From an uncultured Ruminococcus sp. (GTDB taxonomy: Bacteria; Bacillota; Clostridia; Oscillospirales; Acutalibacteraceae), in the NCBI GenBank assembly GCA_902794395.1, contig CADBHB010000005.1:62001-126000 (forward strand): a stretch of DNA of 64,000 nt, written 5' to 3'. The position numbers and the translations under genes are program-made. A model generated the notes under the pieces. That model ran no database searches, had not been told where the DNA came from, and worked only from the letters and a program-made list of their open reading frames with translations. Every line of letters starts with the position of its first letter. Position 1 is the first letter of the stretch. Positions 8,494 through 15,956 of the stretch are shown here, in pieces.

Positions 8494-10821
8494 ATGAAAA
8501 AGACACGTAAATTTTTAGCTTTTACACTATCCCTCGCGCTCGTTATCTCCCTGCTGCTCGGCGCGGTGCCGATAAGCGCTTCGGCTGCCGATCTTTTCCA
8601 AATCCAATTCGATTACAACAACGATCTCGGTTTTGCGAGAGAACAAAACAACTCTGCCTACGGCGAATCCGGAACTCAGATAACAATTTTCGCTTTTCCA
8701 AATGAAGGCTTCAAGGTCGACTCACTCACCGTGACCGACACATATCACAACAGACCCGTGACCTGCAACATGGTAGGCTATTTTTCAAACCAAGACGGTT
8801 TGGTTTACAAATTCACCATGCCCTACGGAGCCGTAGAGATACGCGTGGAATTTGCGCTGGACACGGAAAACGATTATCACTATGTAGACTATGAAGTCGA
8901 GGGCAGCGGAAGCTACTCCATGGTCAGAAACGGTTATCCCTTCTACAGACGTGCGGCGAGGGGAGGCGACACTTTAATGCTTAACGATGTAACGCCCGAT
9001 ACAAATTATAAATTTTTTGAAGCCTTTTACTGCACGCCCGATGAGCAAAAGGTAAATATTCAATTAAACAACACGTTTTTAATGCCCGCGTGTGACATCA
9101 CCATTCACATTGTATTCAAAAGGTGTTATGAGATCAGTGTGGAATCCTCGAACCACTACGCGACAGTAACACCGTATATGTTCTGGGGCATTGATTCCTC
9201 GAACGCCACCTCAACTGCTTTTGAAGGCGCCCTGTTGCAGGTGAATACCGACACCGTCAACTATGACGCAGTCGTTATAACAGAGTCGGGAAATCGTATC
9301 GACGTATTTGAACTAAACTCCAGAAAGGTTTTTTCGATGCCCGCCGAAAACGTAACGGTGTATGTGACCTTTCTGAAATCGAGCTACGACGTGACCTGCT
9401 CCGCCGAAAACGGCTCTCTGGACTACAGCGCGCCCAACGGCACAAAACAAGGCCGCACGGTGACCCTTGAGCCAACGCCCGACGAAGGCTACTGCTTGAA
9501 GGAGCTTTACTACACCTACACGCCCCTGCTCGGTCTGCCCGAGGAAACCGTAGAGCTTGACATTTACGGCGACCTCAGCTTTGAAATGCCCCGAGCCGAC
9601 GTGACCGCTACCGCGGTATTTGCCCCCGCGCGCACCGTTGAGTGGTTAGACGGCGACGGAAGCAGCATACTTGACATCAAGCAGTACGCCGAGGGAGCGC
9701 CGCTGCCGACCACCGATAAGATACCCGTAAAGGAGAGCACCTCATACTGCTCTTATAGGTTCACGGGCTGGAGCGCCCCGAGCTACTACACCGACGGCCT
9801 GGCAGTAATAAGACCGCAGTTTGAAGCCGTCTTTACCGTGCTTACGGGCAGTTGCACCGCGCAGCCCAACGAAGCCGCCGAGGGGACTCTAATCACCCTT
9901 ACTCCGGACGAAGCTGCTTCGGGCACTTACTTCTCCGGCTGGCGCACCGAAAGCGGCGACGTAGAGATAACCGGCAACACCTTCACCATGCCGGCGCACA
10001 ATGTCACCGTTGCGGCGGTGTATTCCCTGCAGGAAGACGTTGATGTTTCCATCGACTTATCCGATACAAACGGCTACACGGGCAAGCCCTTCACCGTGAG
10101 CGGCTCCGTCACCAAAAACGGCACAGTCCTCGCGGACGTCGGCGGCACCGTTACGGTCACGTTCAGCAGCGAATCCTATTATGAGAACGTTGACAGCTAC
10201 ACCGTCCCCGTTGTAAACGGCGTTTACACGCTAAACGTCCCCGCGATGAAGTCGGGCGGAAAAAAAGTTTGGGTCCATTACTCCGGCTACGGCAGATACG
10301 GCGAGGCTTTGGTGATGGAATCGCTGACAGTTTATGACGTTTCCTTCGCATATCTTGACGGCGTTTACACCGAGCCGCAGGTCAAGAAATATTACATGTT
10401 AGGCGAGGCGTTGAACACCGACAACCTTATAATATCCATATACTGGTACGACGGCACCACAGAGGAGCTGCCCGTGACTCCCGACATGGTGAACGGCTTT
10501 GACAGCGGCAAAACAGGCTGGCAGACACTAAGTGTCGTCTTCCCCTACAATACCGGATCGGAATTGACCTACGAGGTGTATATCAACAGCCCGCTGCTGG
10601 GAGACGCGAACGGCGACAACAGAGTAAACGTGAACGACATCACCGCTATCCAGCGCCACCTTGCGGAGATAGAGCCAATAACAGGCGCCTACTTAATAGC
10701 CGCGGACGTAAACCGCGACGGCACAGTAAGTGTTGAGGACGTGACCGATTTGCAAATGTTCCTCGCGGAATTTGATAATATCCCCTACCCCATCGGCTCG
10801 ATAATAGTCACGAACGCATAA
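8494..10821 (+). CDS. Secreted dockerin protein with InlB B-like repeats
   Basis: 775 residues with a signal peptide (1-32, ending SASAA). From about 35 to 510 there are at least five short beta modules, each closing with an F-x-MP-x-x-x-V type strand (for example FTMPYGAV, FLMPACDI, FSMPAENV, FEMPRADV, FTMPAHNV), the pattern of divergent InlB B-repeats. Ig-like segments follow (about 515-700). A complete type I dockerin (about 705-770) ends the protein, with GDANGDNRVN and ADVNRDGTVS calcium loops. No catalytic domain is recognisable; it may be an adhesive or substrate-binding subunit of a cohesin-dockerin complex. The ribosome site AAGGAGG is well placed. Single gene between a promoter and a shared terminator. 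Confidence 0.85.
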   Translation: MKKTRKFLAFTLSLALVISLLLGAVPISASAADLFQIQFDYNNDLGFAREQNNSAYGESGTQITIFAFPNEGFKVDSLTVTDTYHNRPVTCNMVGYFSNQDGLVYKFTMPYGAVEIRVEFALDTENDYHYVDYEVEGSGSYSMVRNGYPFYRRAARGGDTLMLNDVTPDTNYKFFEAFYCTPDEQKVNIQLNNTFLMPACDITIHIVFKRCYEISVESSNHYATVTPYMFWGIDSSNATSTAFEGALLQVNTDTVNYDAVVITESGNRIDVFELNSRKVFSMPAENVTVYVTFLKSSYDVTCSAENGSLDYSAPNGTKQGRTVTLEPTPDEGYCLKELYYTYTPLLGLPEETVELDIYGDLSFEMPRADVTATAVFAPARTVEWLDGDGSSILDIKQYAEGAPLPTTDKIPVKESTSYCSYRFTGWSAPSYYTDGLAVIRPQFEAVFTVLTGSCTAQPNEAAEGTLITLTPDEAASGTYFSGWRTESGDVEITGNTFTMPAHNVTVAAVYSLQEDVDVSIDLSDTNGYTGKPFTVSGSVTKNGTVLADVGGTVTVTFSSESYYENVDSYTVPVVNGVYTLNVPAMKSGGKKVWVHYSGYGRYGEALVMESLTVYDVSFAYLDGVYTEPQVKKYYMLGEALNTDNLIISIYWYDGTTEELPVTPDMVNGFDSGKTGWQTLSVVFPYNTGSELTYEVYINSPLLGDANGDNRVNVNDITAIQRHLAEIEPITGAYLIAADVNRDGTVSVEDVTDLQMFLAEFDNIPYPIGSIIVTNA

Positions 10822-10853
10822 AACATTTTTGCGAAACATTTTTCGTCAAACAA

Positions 10854-10890
10854 AAAAGGAACAGTTTCCTGCGGGCTGTTCCTTTTATTA
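10854..10890. terminator. Bidirectional terminator between convergent genes
   Basis: An 11-base-pair stem (10854-10864 with 10876-10886) has A-rich and T-rich flanks, so it can serve the dockerin gene on the plus strand and the small gene on the minus strand. Confidence 0.8.
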
Positions 10891-10917
10891 TTTGCGAAGC
10901 GCACCGAAAGCAAGCGG

Positions 10918-11196
10918 TCACTCGCTTAGGGGAGGTTCCTCTCTGAGCATAGAGTTCCTTGAGGTACAGCGCAGGACCACATTGTGATCCGGCATGATAA
11001 AGCTGAGGGCAAAGCCCTTTTTGGCATCGTAGTCGCGGGTAAGCTCCGCGCCCTCAAGGCTGAAATAGTAGTCTGTGTCGGTGGCTATCATCCAATAATA
11101 CACCGTCACCCTTTCGCCCGCGCGGTATTCATCCTTTGCGTTTTTATAACTGTATTTCTCGCCGCAGTAATCTACCTTGTACTTCTTTTTGAACAT
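10918..11196 (-). CDS. Small protein with one InlB-like beta module, no signal peptide
   Basis: 92 residues; not a family I can name. The sequence reads like a single divergent InlB-type module: it starts with KKKYKVDYCG, has a central RAGERVTVYYW stretch and ends with FIMPDHNVVLRC, the same closing pattern as the repeats in the secreted neighbour at 8494-10821. There is no export signal, so it is predicted to stay in the cytoplasm. The start has an AAGGAGG site and lies 14 bases after the LytTR regulator gene, so the two are almost certainly one transcript. Function unknown; a partner of the regulator is possible but is only inference from position. Confidence 0.7.
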   Translation of the reverse strand: MFKKKYKVDYCGEKYSYKNAKDEYRAGERVTVYYWMIATDTDYYFSLEGAELTRDYDAKKGFALSFIMPDHNVVLRCTSRNSMLREEPPLSE

Positions 11197-11210
11197 GGGG
11201 TGCAGCCTCC

Positions 11211-12017
11211 TTATTTTATTCTTTTCACCGCCATATCGCGAAAGGCGGTGTATTTCTTTTCGGGGACAGGCAGCTCGGTGCCGTCGGAAAGCGTGACCTT
11301 GAAACGGCGAATATTCTGTATATAGGCGGGGTTCACCAGGTAGCTGTGATGGCAGCGCAAAAACAGCCTTTCGTACTTTTTCGCCAGCGCGGAAACGGAA
11401 GCCGACGCCTGTATCACGCCGTCGACGGTGTATATCTCGCTGTGCTTTGAGCCGTGAGCTGCCGAGATGTACATTATAGTGTCGGACAGCACAAAGAAGT
11501 CCGACCTGTCCAAGCCGTGGAAGTGGATGCGTTTGCCGTGAGGCGGTTCGATGTGGTCGCGGTAGACCTCGCGGAAGTTGTTGGGATAGATAACGTCATC
11601 CTCGTGCTTTGGGTGCGGGTTTGAGATATGACAGACCAAAATACGCGGCTCTCTGCTCTTTTCCCCGTTATCATCGGCAACGACGCGCTCGCACCAGGTG
11701 AGGAGTATGCGCTGATACAGCGTGATGTCATGGTTGTCGGGATAATGCGTGGTGACATGAAAGCAGAGCATCACGTCGCAGCAGGAGGGGTTAGCGGAAA
11801 TGTGATTGACCTCCATATTTCCCAAAGAGAATTTTAAAGAGTGTTCCTCCGCTTTCCAAACGCGGATCATGTTTTCCCTGCCCCGCAAAAACTGTCCCTC
11901 GGCGGGACCGTACCACAGCGCGTCGGTATCCATGTATTCGAGGAACGGCATATAGTCGTTCTCGTAGTATTTGATGATAAGCTCCGCCGAAAGATCGGCG
12001 ATGGTTTGCTGGTTCAT
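11211..12017 (-). CDS. LytTR-family transcriptional regulator with SnoaL/NTF2-like N-domain
   Basis: 268 residues. The C-terminal 105 residues (about 163-268) are a LytTR DNA-binding domain: ISAAHGSKHSEIYT, LFLRCHHSYLVNPAYI, and LSDGTELPVPEKKY. Instead of a response-regulator receiver, the N-terminal 125 residues look like a SnoaL/NTF2-like alpha-beta barrel (ELIIKYYENDY, ALWYGPAEGQFLRGREN). In that fold the cavity usually binds or converts a small ligand, so this may be a one-component ligand sensor; that is inference. It is the first gene of a two-gene unit with the small InlB-like protein, and its own long, structured leader suggests regulation at that level. Confidence 0.82.
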   Translation of the reverse strand: MNQQTIADLSAELIIKYYENDYMPFLEYMDTDALWYGPAEGQFLRGRENMIRVWKAEEHSLKFSLGNMEVNHISANPSCCDVMLCFHVTTHYPDNHDITLYQRILLTWCERVVADDNGEKSREPRILVCHISNPHPKHEDDVIYPNNFREVYRDHIEPPHGKRIHFHGLDRSDFFVLSDTIMYISAAHGSKHSEIYTVDGVIQASASVSALAKKYERLFLRCHHSYLVNPAYIQNIRRFKVTLSDGTELPVPEKKYTAFRDMAVKRIK

Positions 12018-12153
12018 TCGCCTGCCCCTTTGCTGACCCTGTTTACGTTACGGCAGCGGCAAAAAGCCGATTTGCCGAGTGATTTTAAAATGGGATAAAC
12101 AGGATGCAAGGCTCCTATTTATCCCATTCCTTTAATGACCTATTATGCTTTAC

Positions 12154-12182
12154 ATTATAACATAGATTTTTGAGTATTACAA
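12154..12182 (-). promoter_or_regulatory. Promoter of the LytTR regulator unit
   Basis: Minus strand TTGTAA, 17 bases, TATAAT. It leaves a leader of roughly 130 bases before the ATG at 12017. Confidence 0.6.
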
Positions 12183-12321
12183 TAAAAACAGAGAATTTTT
12201 CGTTCTTCACGGAAAGTTGTGGGATTGCAGAATAAAATATAATTCAGCGTTTATGCCGCGAAAGCCACTTTACAATGAGGTGGCGGCATGATAGAACTTT
12301 TCATCATCAAGCAAAAATAAC

Positions 12322-12345
12322 AAAGCCCTTCCGAAGAAGGGCTTT
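12322..12345 (-). terminator. Terminator of tRNA-Ser
   Basis: A stem of at least nine base pairs (12322-12330 with 12337-12345) with a UUCG tetraloop on the minus strand, followed by a T-rich stretch, directly abutting the encoded CCA end. Confidence 0.8.
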
Positions 12346-12434
12346 TGGCGCAGCGGGTGGGATTCGAACCCACGGTACCCGAAGGTACAACTGATTTCGA
12401 GTCAGTCCCGTTATGACCACTTCGATACCGCTGC
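12346..12434 (-). tRNA. tRNA-Ser(CGA)
   Basis: Cloverleaf read on the minus strand: acceptor GCAGCGG pairs with CCGCTGC, discriminator G, and CCA is encoded. The anticodon arm is ACTGA-CTCGAAA-TCAGT, giving anticodon CGA, which reads UCG serine codons. A long variable arm (GTACC-TTCG-GGTACC) and a T arm with GGTTCGAATCC fit a serine tRNA. Total 89 bases including CCA. Confidence 0.95.
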
Positions 12435-12548
12435 ATATACAGCGCCCGAAAATATCGGGCGCTTATTCACTTTAAGAATAATTCTAAATGAGAATTATTT
12501 TGCCGTAAACGCGAAGTGACTCACGTTTTCGGTTTATTGACCTGGACT
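12435..12548 (-). other. Structured 5' leader of the tRNA-Ser transcript
   Basis: About 107 bases between the promoter and the mature 5' end. It holds a GCGCCCGA/TCGGGCGC hairpin (12442-12449 with 12455-12462) and, further upstream, a 9-base-pair AT-rich hairpin ending in AGAATTATT. No T-box-like anticodon or antiterminator pair is evident. Confidence 0.4.
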
Positions 12549-12577
12549 ATTATAACACATAAAACCGATTAACGCAA
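12549..12577 (-). promoter_or_regulatory. Promoter of tRNA-Ser
   Basis: Minus strand TTGCGT, 17 bases, TATAAT, pointing at the tRNA gene. Confidence 0.6.
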
Positions 12578-12658
12578 GAATTTTTTTCAAAATATGTCTA
12601 CGCATTTTTTCTTGCGCGGATCGTCAAAAATAACAGCGGTCGGTAACATGATACGGCG

Positions 12659-14896
12659 TTACTTGCTTTGACGCTTTTTAACTATGGTCAGGTGGTTCTT
12701 TTCCTCGGAATAAACATAGAACAGCCTGTCGCTGAACTTCTTAACAAGGAAGATACCGAAGCCTCCCTCTTCCCTTTCCTCGACGTTTTCTGCGTCGGGG
12801 ATAGGAACATTCAGCGGGTTGAACGGAATTCCGCTGTCGGTAAAGGTGATCTCTGCCTCGTCGTCGGCAGGATCAAAGCTGAACGAGACGGTAAACGAGC
12901 CTGTTTTTCCCGGGTATGCATACCGCACTATATTCGCGCAAATCTCGTCGGCTATAACCCCGATCTTGGCGACAGAGGTGCTGTCAAATCCGGTTTCCGC
13001 GAGCATATTCTCAAGGAAAACGTATACCGGCTCGAGCCGTTCGAGTCTTGCCTCGACCGTGATCTCTTTGAAAACGCGGCAGCCGTTGAAAACGACCGAG
13101 AGCATGGTGATGTCGTCGGACTGTACCACGCCGTCGGAATACGCCTTGACGTCCGAAAAGACCCCGTCGCAGATCTCCTTAGCGGTGCCGTCGGCAGGCA
13201 GGGCGTTGAGCACGCCGCGAAGCCTGTCCTCGCCGTAAATATCATCGTCGGCGTTGACCGCCTCGGTGACTCCGTCGGTATAGAGGAACAGCGCGTCTCC
13301 CTTGGCGAGAATGAGCTTCCTCTGCTTATAACGAATGTCCTCATAGCCCGCAAGGACAAAGTCGGGAGGCTCGCAAATATACTCAAAGCTTCCGTCGGCG
13401 TGACGGACAAGCGGCTTGCAGTGCCCCGCGTTGACAAACGACACGCTGCCTGTTTCGGTATCGAGCGCGCCGAACCAGAGGGTAACGAACATATCGGCGC
13501 TGTTCTCCGCACACAGCACGTTGTTCGCGTTGAAAATGACCTCGTCGATATTGCGGTTTGCCTCGGCAAGGGACTTTATGATGGTCTTTGCCTTCATCAT
13601 AAACATAGCCGCGGGTATACCCTTGTCGGAAACATCCGCCACCAGGAACACAAAGCGGTCGTTGTCTGCAAAAAAGAAATCGTAAAAATCACCGCCGACC
13701 TGCTTGGCAGGGGTCATAAGCGCGAATATATCTATATCATGTCTTTCGGGGAAAGGCGGAAAGACGTTTGGAAGCGCCGAGGTCTGGATTGAGTGCGCCA
13801 GCGCCAGCTCCTTTTCAAGCCGTTCCGATTCTGCTTTGATGCTGCGCTTGAGCGCTGCTACGGTGGTGTTGATACCGTCGGAAAGCCGATTGAATTCGAC
13901 ATTGTCCCTGACGTCTATCTCAACGTCGAGATCGCCTTCCGTTATCTCGGAAAGCCCTGTGTTGATCTTCTCGATATTCCTAACTATCAGCTTGCTGGTG
14001 ATAGAATTTACACGCAGCAAAATGATGGTCAGAAGCAAGCCTACAAGAAAGGCGAACAGGATCAACAGCACCGTGATATTTCGGGTGACCTCGCTTTGCG
14101 GGATGAGAGCGGCGGCGTAATATCCGTCAGCCTGAACATACATTCCGTAATAAGCGGTATCTTTGAAATGTATGGTGAAAATATCCTTTCCGCCTTTGAC
14201 GGAAAGAAGGGTATTGATGTTCGCCTTCTTCGGGACGGCGGTTTGGTTTTCGCCGTCCAACTCAGGCGCGCTGACGATTTCTCCGCTTTGCCGCAGTATG
14301 ATGTCGAAGCCCTTTGCGCCGACCGTCCTTACGTTACAGATAGGCTCGCAGTAATAATCCAGCTCGGAATAGTAGGCGCTGCTTTCGTATTCAAGCACAA
14401 GAATACCCCTTTGTCCCAGCGAGCAGCCGACGTACTTCGTCCAGCTTTCCGACCCGAGGTCCTCGGCGGTGAGCCTTTTGGAATAGTAAGTGCCGCTGTC
14501 GGTACCGAGCAGTCGCGCGCGGAACTCCTCCAGAACAGGATCCTGTGAGGCGTTTGTGTTTGTCCGACTTTTTACATCGGAACAGAGCACGACGCCGTTG
14601 CCGTCAATATAGCTCCAGTGCGAGCAACCGAGCACGCTTTTCATGTCCTCCATGTATTCGGGGGTTATCTCTACTTCGCCTATGCCGCTGAACTTAACGC
14701 TGAAATAAGCGTCAAGCTCGTTGTCTATCTCCTTTGAGATCTCGTTTATCTGAGAGCGCAGCGTTGCCGACGTTGTAACGCTTATCATCAGCGGCACGAT
14801 GATGCCGATAAGAATGATAGAAACGCCCAGTATGACGGCGTAGACCGCAAACAGCTTGCGACGGTAAACTACCTGCAGCTTTTTTTGTTTTTTCAT
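12659..14896 (-). CDS. Membrane SpoIIE/PP2C phosphatase fused to RsbW-like ATPase
   Basis: 745 residues. A transmembrane helix (about 15-40), an extracytoplasmic sensor region (about 41-275), a second helix (about 278-300) and a HAMP-like linker precede a SpoIIE-type PP2C domain (about 385-605) with metal-binding GGDFYDFF, ADVSDKG, TDGVTEA and QSDDITML. The last 135 residues are a GHKL ATPase of the RsbW/SpoIIAB type with intact N-box (DEICANIVRYAY), DSGIPF and GGFGIFLVKK. In partner switching a phosphatase activates, and such an ATPase inactivates, a STAS protein by removing or adding phosphate on Ser. Here both activities are on one receptor-like chain, and the STAS gene is immediately upstream with a 4-base overlap. 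It is the last gene of the NRPS operon; no clear terminator follows. Confidence 0.9.
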   Translation of the reverse strand: MKKQKKLQVVYRRKLFAVYAVILGVSIILIGIIVPLMISVTTSATLRSQINEISKEIDNELDAYFSVKFSGIGEVEITPEYMEDMKSVLGCSHWSYIDGNGVVLCSDVKSRTNTNASQDPVLEEFRARLLGTDSGTYYSKRLTAEDLGSESWTKYVGCSLGQRGILVLEYESSAYYSELDYYCEPICNVRTVGAKGFDIILRQSGEIVSAPELDGENQTAVPKKANINTLLSVKGGKDIFTIHFKDTAYYGMYVQADGYYAAALIPQSEVTRNITVLLILFAFLVGLLLTIILLRVNSITSKLIVRNIEKINTGLSEITEGDLDVEIDVRDNVEFNRLSDGINTTVAALKRSIKAESERLEKELALAHSIQTSALPNVFPPFPERHDIDIFALMTPAKQVGGDFYDFFFADNDRFVFLVADVSDKGIPAAMFMMKAKTIIKSLAEANRNIDEVIFNANNVLCAENSADMFVTLWFGALDTETGSVSFVNAGHCKPLVRHADGSFEYICEPPDFVLAGYEDIRYKQRKLILAKGDALFLYTDGVTEAVNADDDIYGEDRLRGVLNALPADGTAKEICDGVFSDVKAYSDGVVQSDDITMLSVVFNGCRVFKEITVEARLERLEPVYVFLENMLAETGFDSTSVAKIGVIADEICANIVRYAYPGKTGSFTVSFSFDPADDEAEITFTDSGIPFNPLNVPIPDAENVEEREEGGFGIFLVKKFSDRLFYVYSEEKNHLTIVKKRQSK

Positions 14897-15192
14897 ATTA
14901 GCTCAAGAAAGCTCGCAAAGCCGGTGGACTCAAACACATCCAGCACCATTCCCGAGGCATGGCTGATAACCAGCCTTTTGCCCGTGCTTTTCAGGCGCTT
15001 GTGGGTAGAGTGCAGCACTCTGAGTCCCGCAGATGAGATGTACGCAAGCTTTTCCATATCCACCTCAACGACCGACCGATCCTCAAAAGCCGCTCTGAGC
15101 TCGGCGTCGAGCTGCGGCGCCGTAACGGTGTCGAGCTTGCCCTCGAGAAAAATGATAAGTCTGTCGTCTTGGGTCTGCCTGGTGATGTTCAT
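14893..15192 (-). CDS. STAS-domain anti-sigma factor antagonist
   Basis: 99 residues from the ATG at 15192, chosen because AAGGAGG precedes it; the frame is open further upstream but only inside the preceding gene. A single STAS domain with the phosphorylatable Ser in YISSAGLRVL (around residue 52-55), as in SpoIIAA/RsbV, and a preceding LEGKLDTVTA strand. Predicted to be phosphorylated by an RsbW-like ATPase and dephosphorylated by the PP2C protein encoded next. Its stop codon overlaps the phosphatase start (ATGA), implying coupled, near-stoichiometric synthesis. No sigma factor gene is nearby, so the target is open. Confidence 0.9.
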   Translation of the reverse strand: MNITRQTQDDRLIIFLEGKLDTVTAPQLDAELRAAFEDRSVVEVDMEKLAYISSAGLRVLHSTHKRLKSTGKRLVISHASGMVLDVFESTGFASFLELI

Positions 15193-15203
15193 TATTATCC
15201 TCC

Positions 15204-15956
15204 TTATCCTATGGTATGGATCATTTTGACAAATTCCTCGACCGTGATGTTGCGGCTGTCCCAAAATACGCCGTCTATAATTCCTTTTTGGAAATATTCT
15301 GACAGCTTTTCGGGGCTGAGGATACCGCCGTAGAAAAGAGGCATCTCGATAGGAAAGCCCGGGAGCGTCTTTTTCACAGTCTCCCTGATGGTCTTTAGCA
15401 TATCGAGGGTGTAGTCCTCGTCGGGGGTATACCCGCTGCCGAAATCCCACAGCGGACGGTAAACGGTACCTATTCTGTAATGCGCCTCGTAGGGGACCCT
15501 TGAATAGCCGGTGCCGAGCTGAGCCGCGATGACCTCGGCGGCTGTTCCCTTCTGTGCCATCTCGCGGGTCTCGCCGACACAAAGCATGGCTTTGAAGCCC
15601 ATGCCGAGGATGACTTCAAGGTTGTCTCGGGTCATTTCAGAAGTTTCGCCCAGGTAATAACGCCTGTCCGTAAGCCCTGTTATCGCCATGTCGGCGCCTG
15701 CCTCACGGAGCTTTTCGGGCGTCAGCTCGTCGGTTATCCCCTTTACCGAAAGGCTCTGCGAGGAGATCTTGACGAGCTTTCTGTCCGGAAACGCCGCGCA
15801 CACAGCCTCGAGCGACACGGCGGGGACAATGACAAAGAGCATTATCTCCTCTTCTCTTTCATACTGCTTTGTGCAGTCGCACAGGGTTTTTATGTCCTCG
15901 ATGATTTGCGCCGTCGTCTTCTCCGAAGTGAAGTTGTAGCAATAAAACTTCAGCAT
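15204..15956 (-). CDS. Triosephosphate isomerase-like protein lacking catalytic residues
   Basis: 250 residues, TIM length. The family scaffold is plain: ITGLTDRRYYLGET where isomerases have IxGHSERRxxxxE, then LCVGETREM, TVYRPLWDFGSG (YEPVWAIGTG in enzymes) and FYGGILSPE (YGGSV). By hand alignment all three catalytic residues are replaced: the active-site Lys by Thr10, the His by Leu95 and the catalytic Glu by Arg167. The phosphate-binding GG loop near the C-terminus is also gone (FWDSRN). It is therefore probably a pseudoenzyme. Its position between a MATE-ATPase fusion and STAS/PP2C genes, overlapping the former by one base (TAATG), suggests a regulatory or scaffolding part in the operon rather than glycolysis. 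A new aldolase-like activity on another substrate is an alternative. Confidence 0.85.
   Translation of the reverse strand: MLKFYCYNFTSEKTTAQIIEDIKTLCDCTKQYEREEEIMLFVIVPAVSLEAVCAAFPDRKLVKISSQSLSVKGITDELTPEKLREAGADMAITGLTDRRYYLGETSEMTRDNLEVILGMGFKAMLCVGETREMAQKGTAAEVIAAQLGTGYSRVPYEAHYRIGTVYRPLWDFGSGYTPDEDYTLDMLKTIRETVKKTLPGFPIEMPLFYGGILSPEKLSEYFQKGIIDGVFWDSRNITVEEFVKMIHTIG

Larger units (their letters stand above)
12018..12345 (-). other. Intergenic region with structured LytTR leader
   Basis: The transcript leader (about 130 bases) contains two hairpins: 12057-12063 with 12071-12077, and 12092-12099 with 12118-12125, the latter extended by a short inner stem. These could be an attenuator or a binding site for the regulator. 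Between the promoter (12182) and the tRNA terminator (12322) I see nothing else. Confidence 0.45.

Noticed and set aside
12251-12436. 61-codon minus-strand frame
   Set aside because: It runs through the tRNA-Ser gene and its terminator; the translation follows the tRNA sequence.
15193-15582. Longer start for the STAS protein
   Set aside because: The extension lies inside the TIM-like gene in another frame; the ATG at 15192 has AAGGAGG and matches STAS length.
15204-15956. Functional tpiA
   Set aside because: The three catalytic positions are replaced and the gene is not among glycolysis genes.
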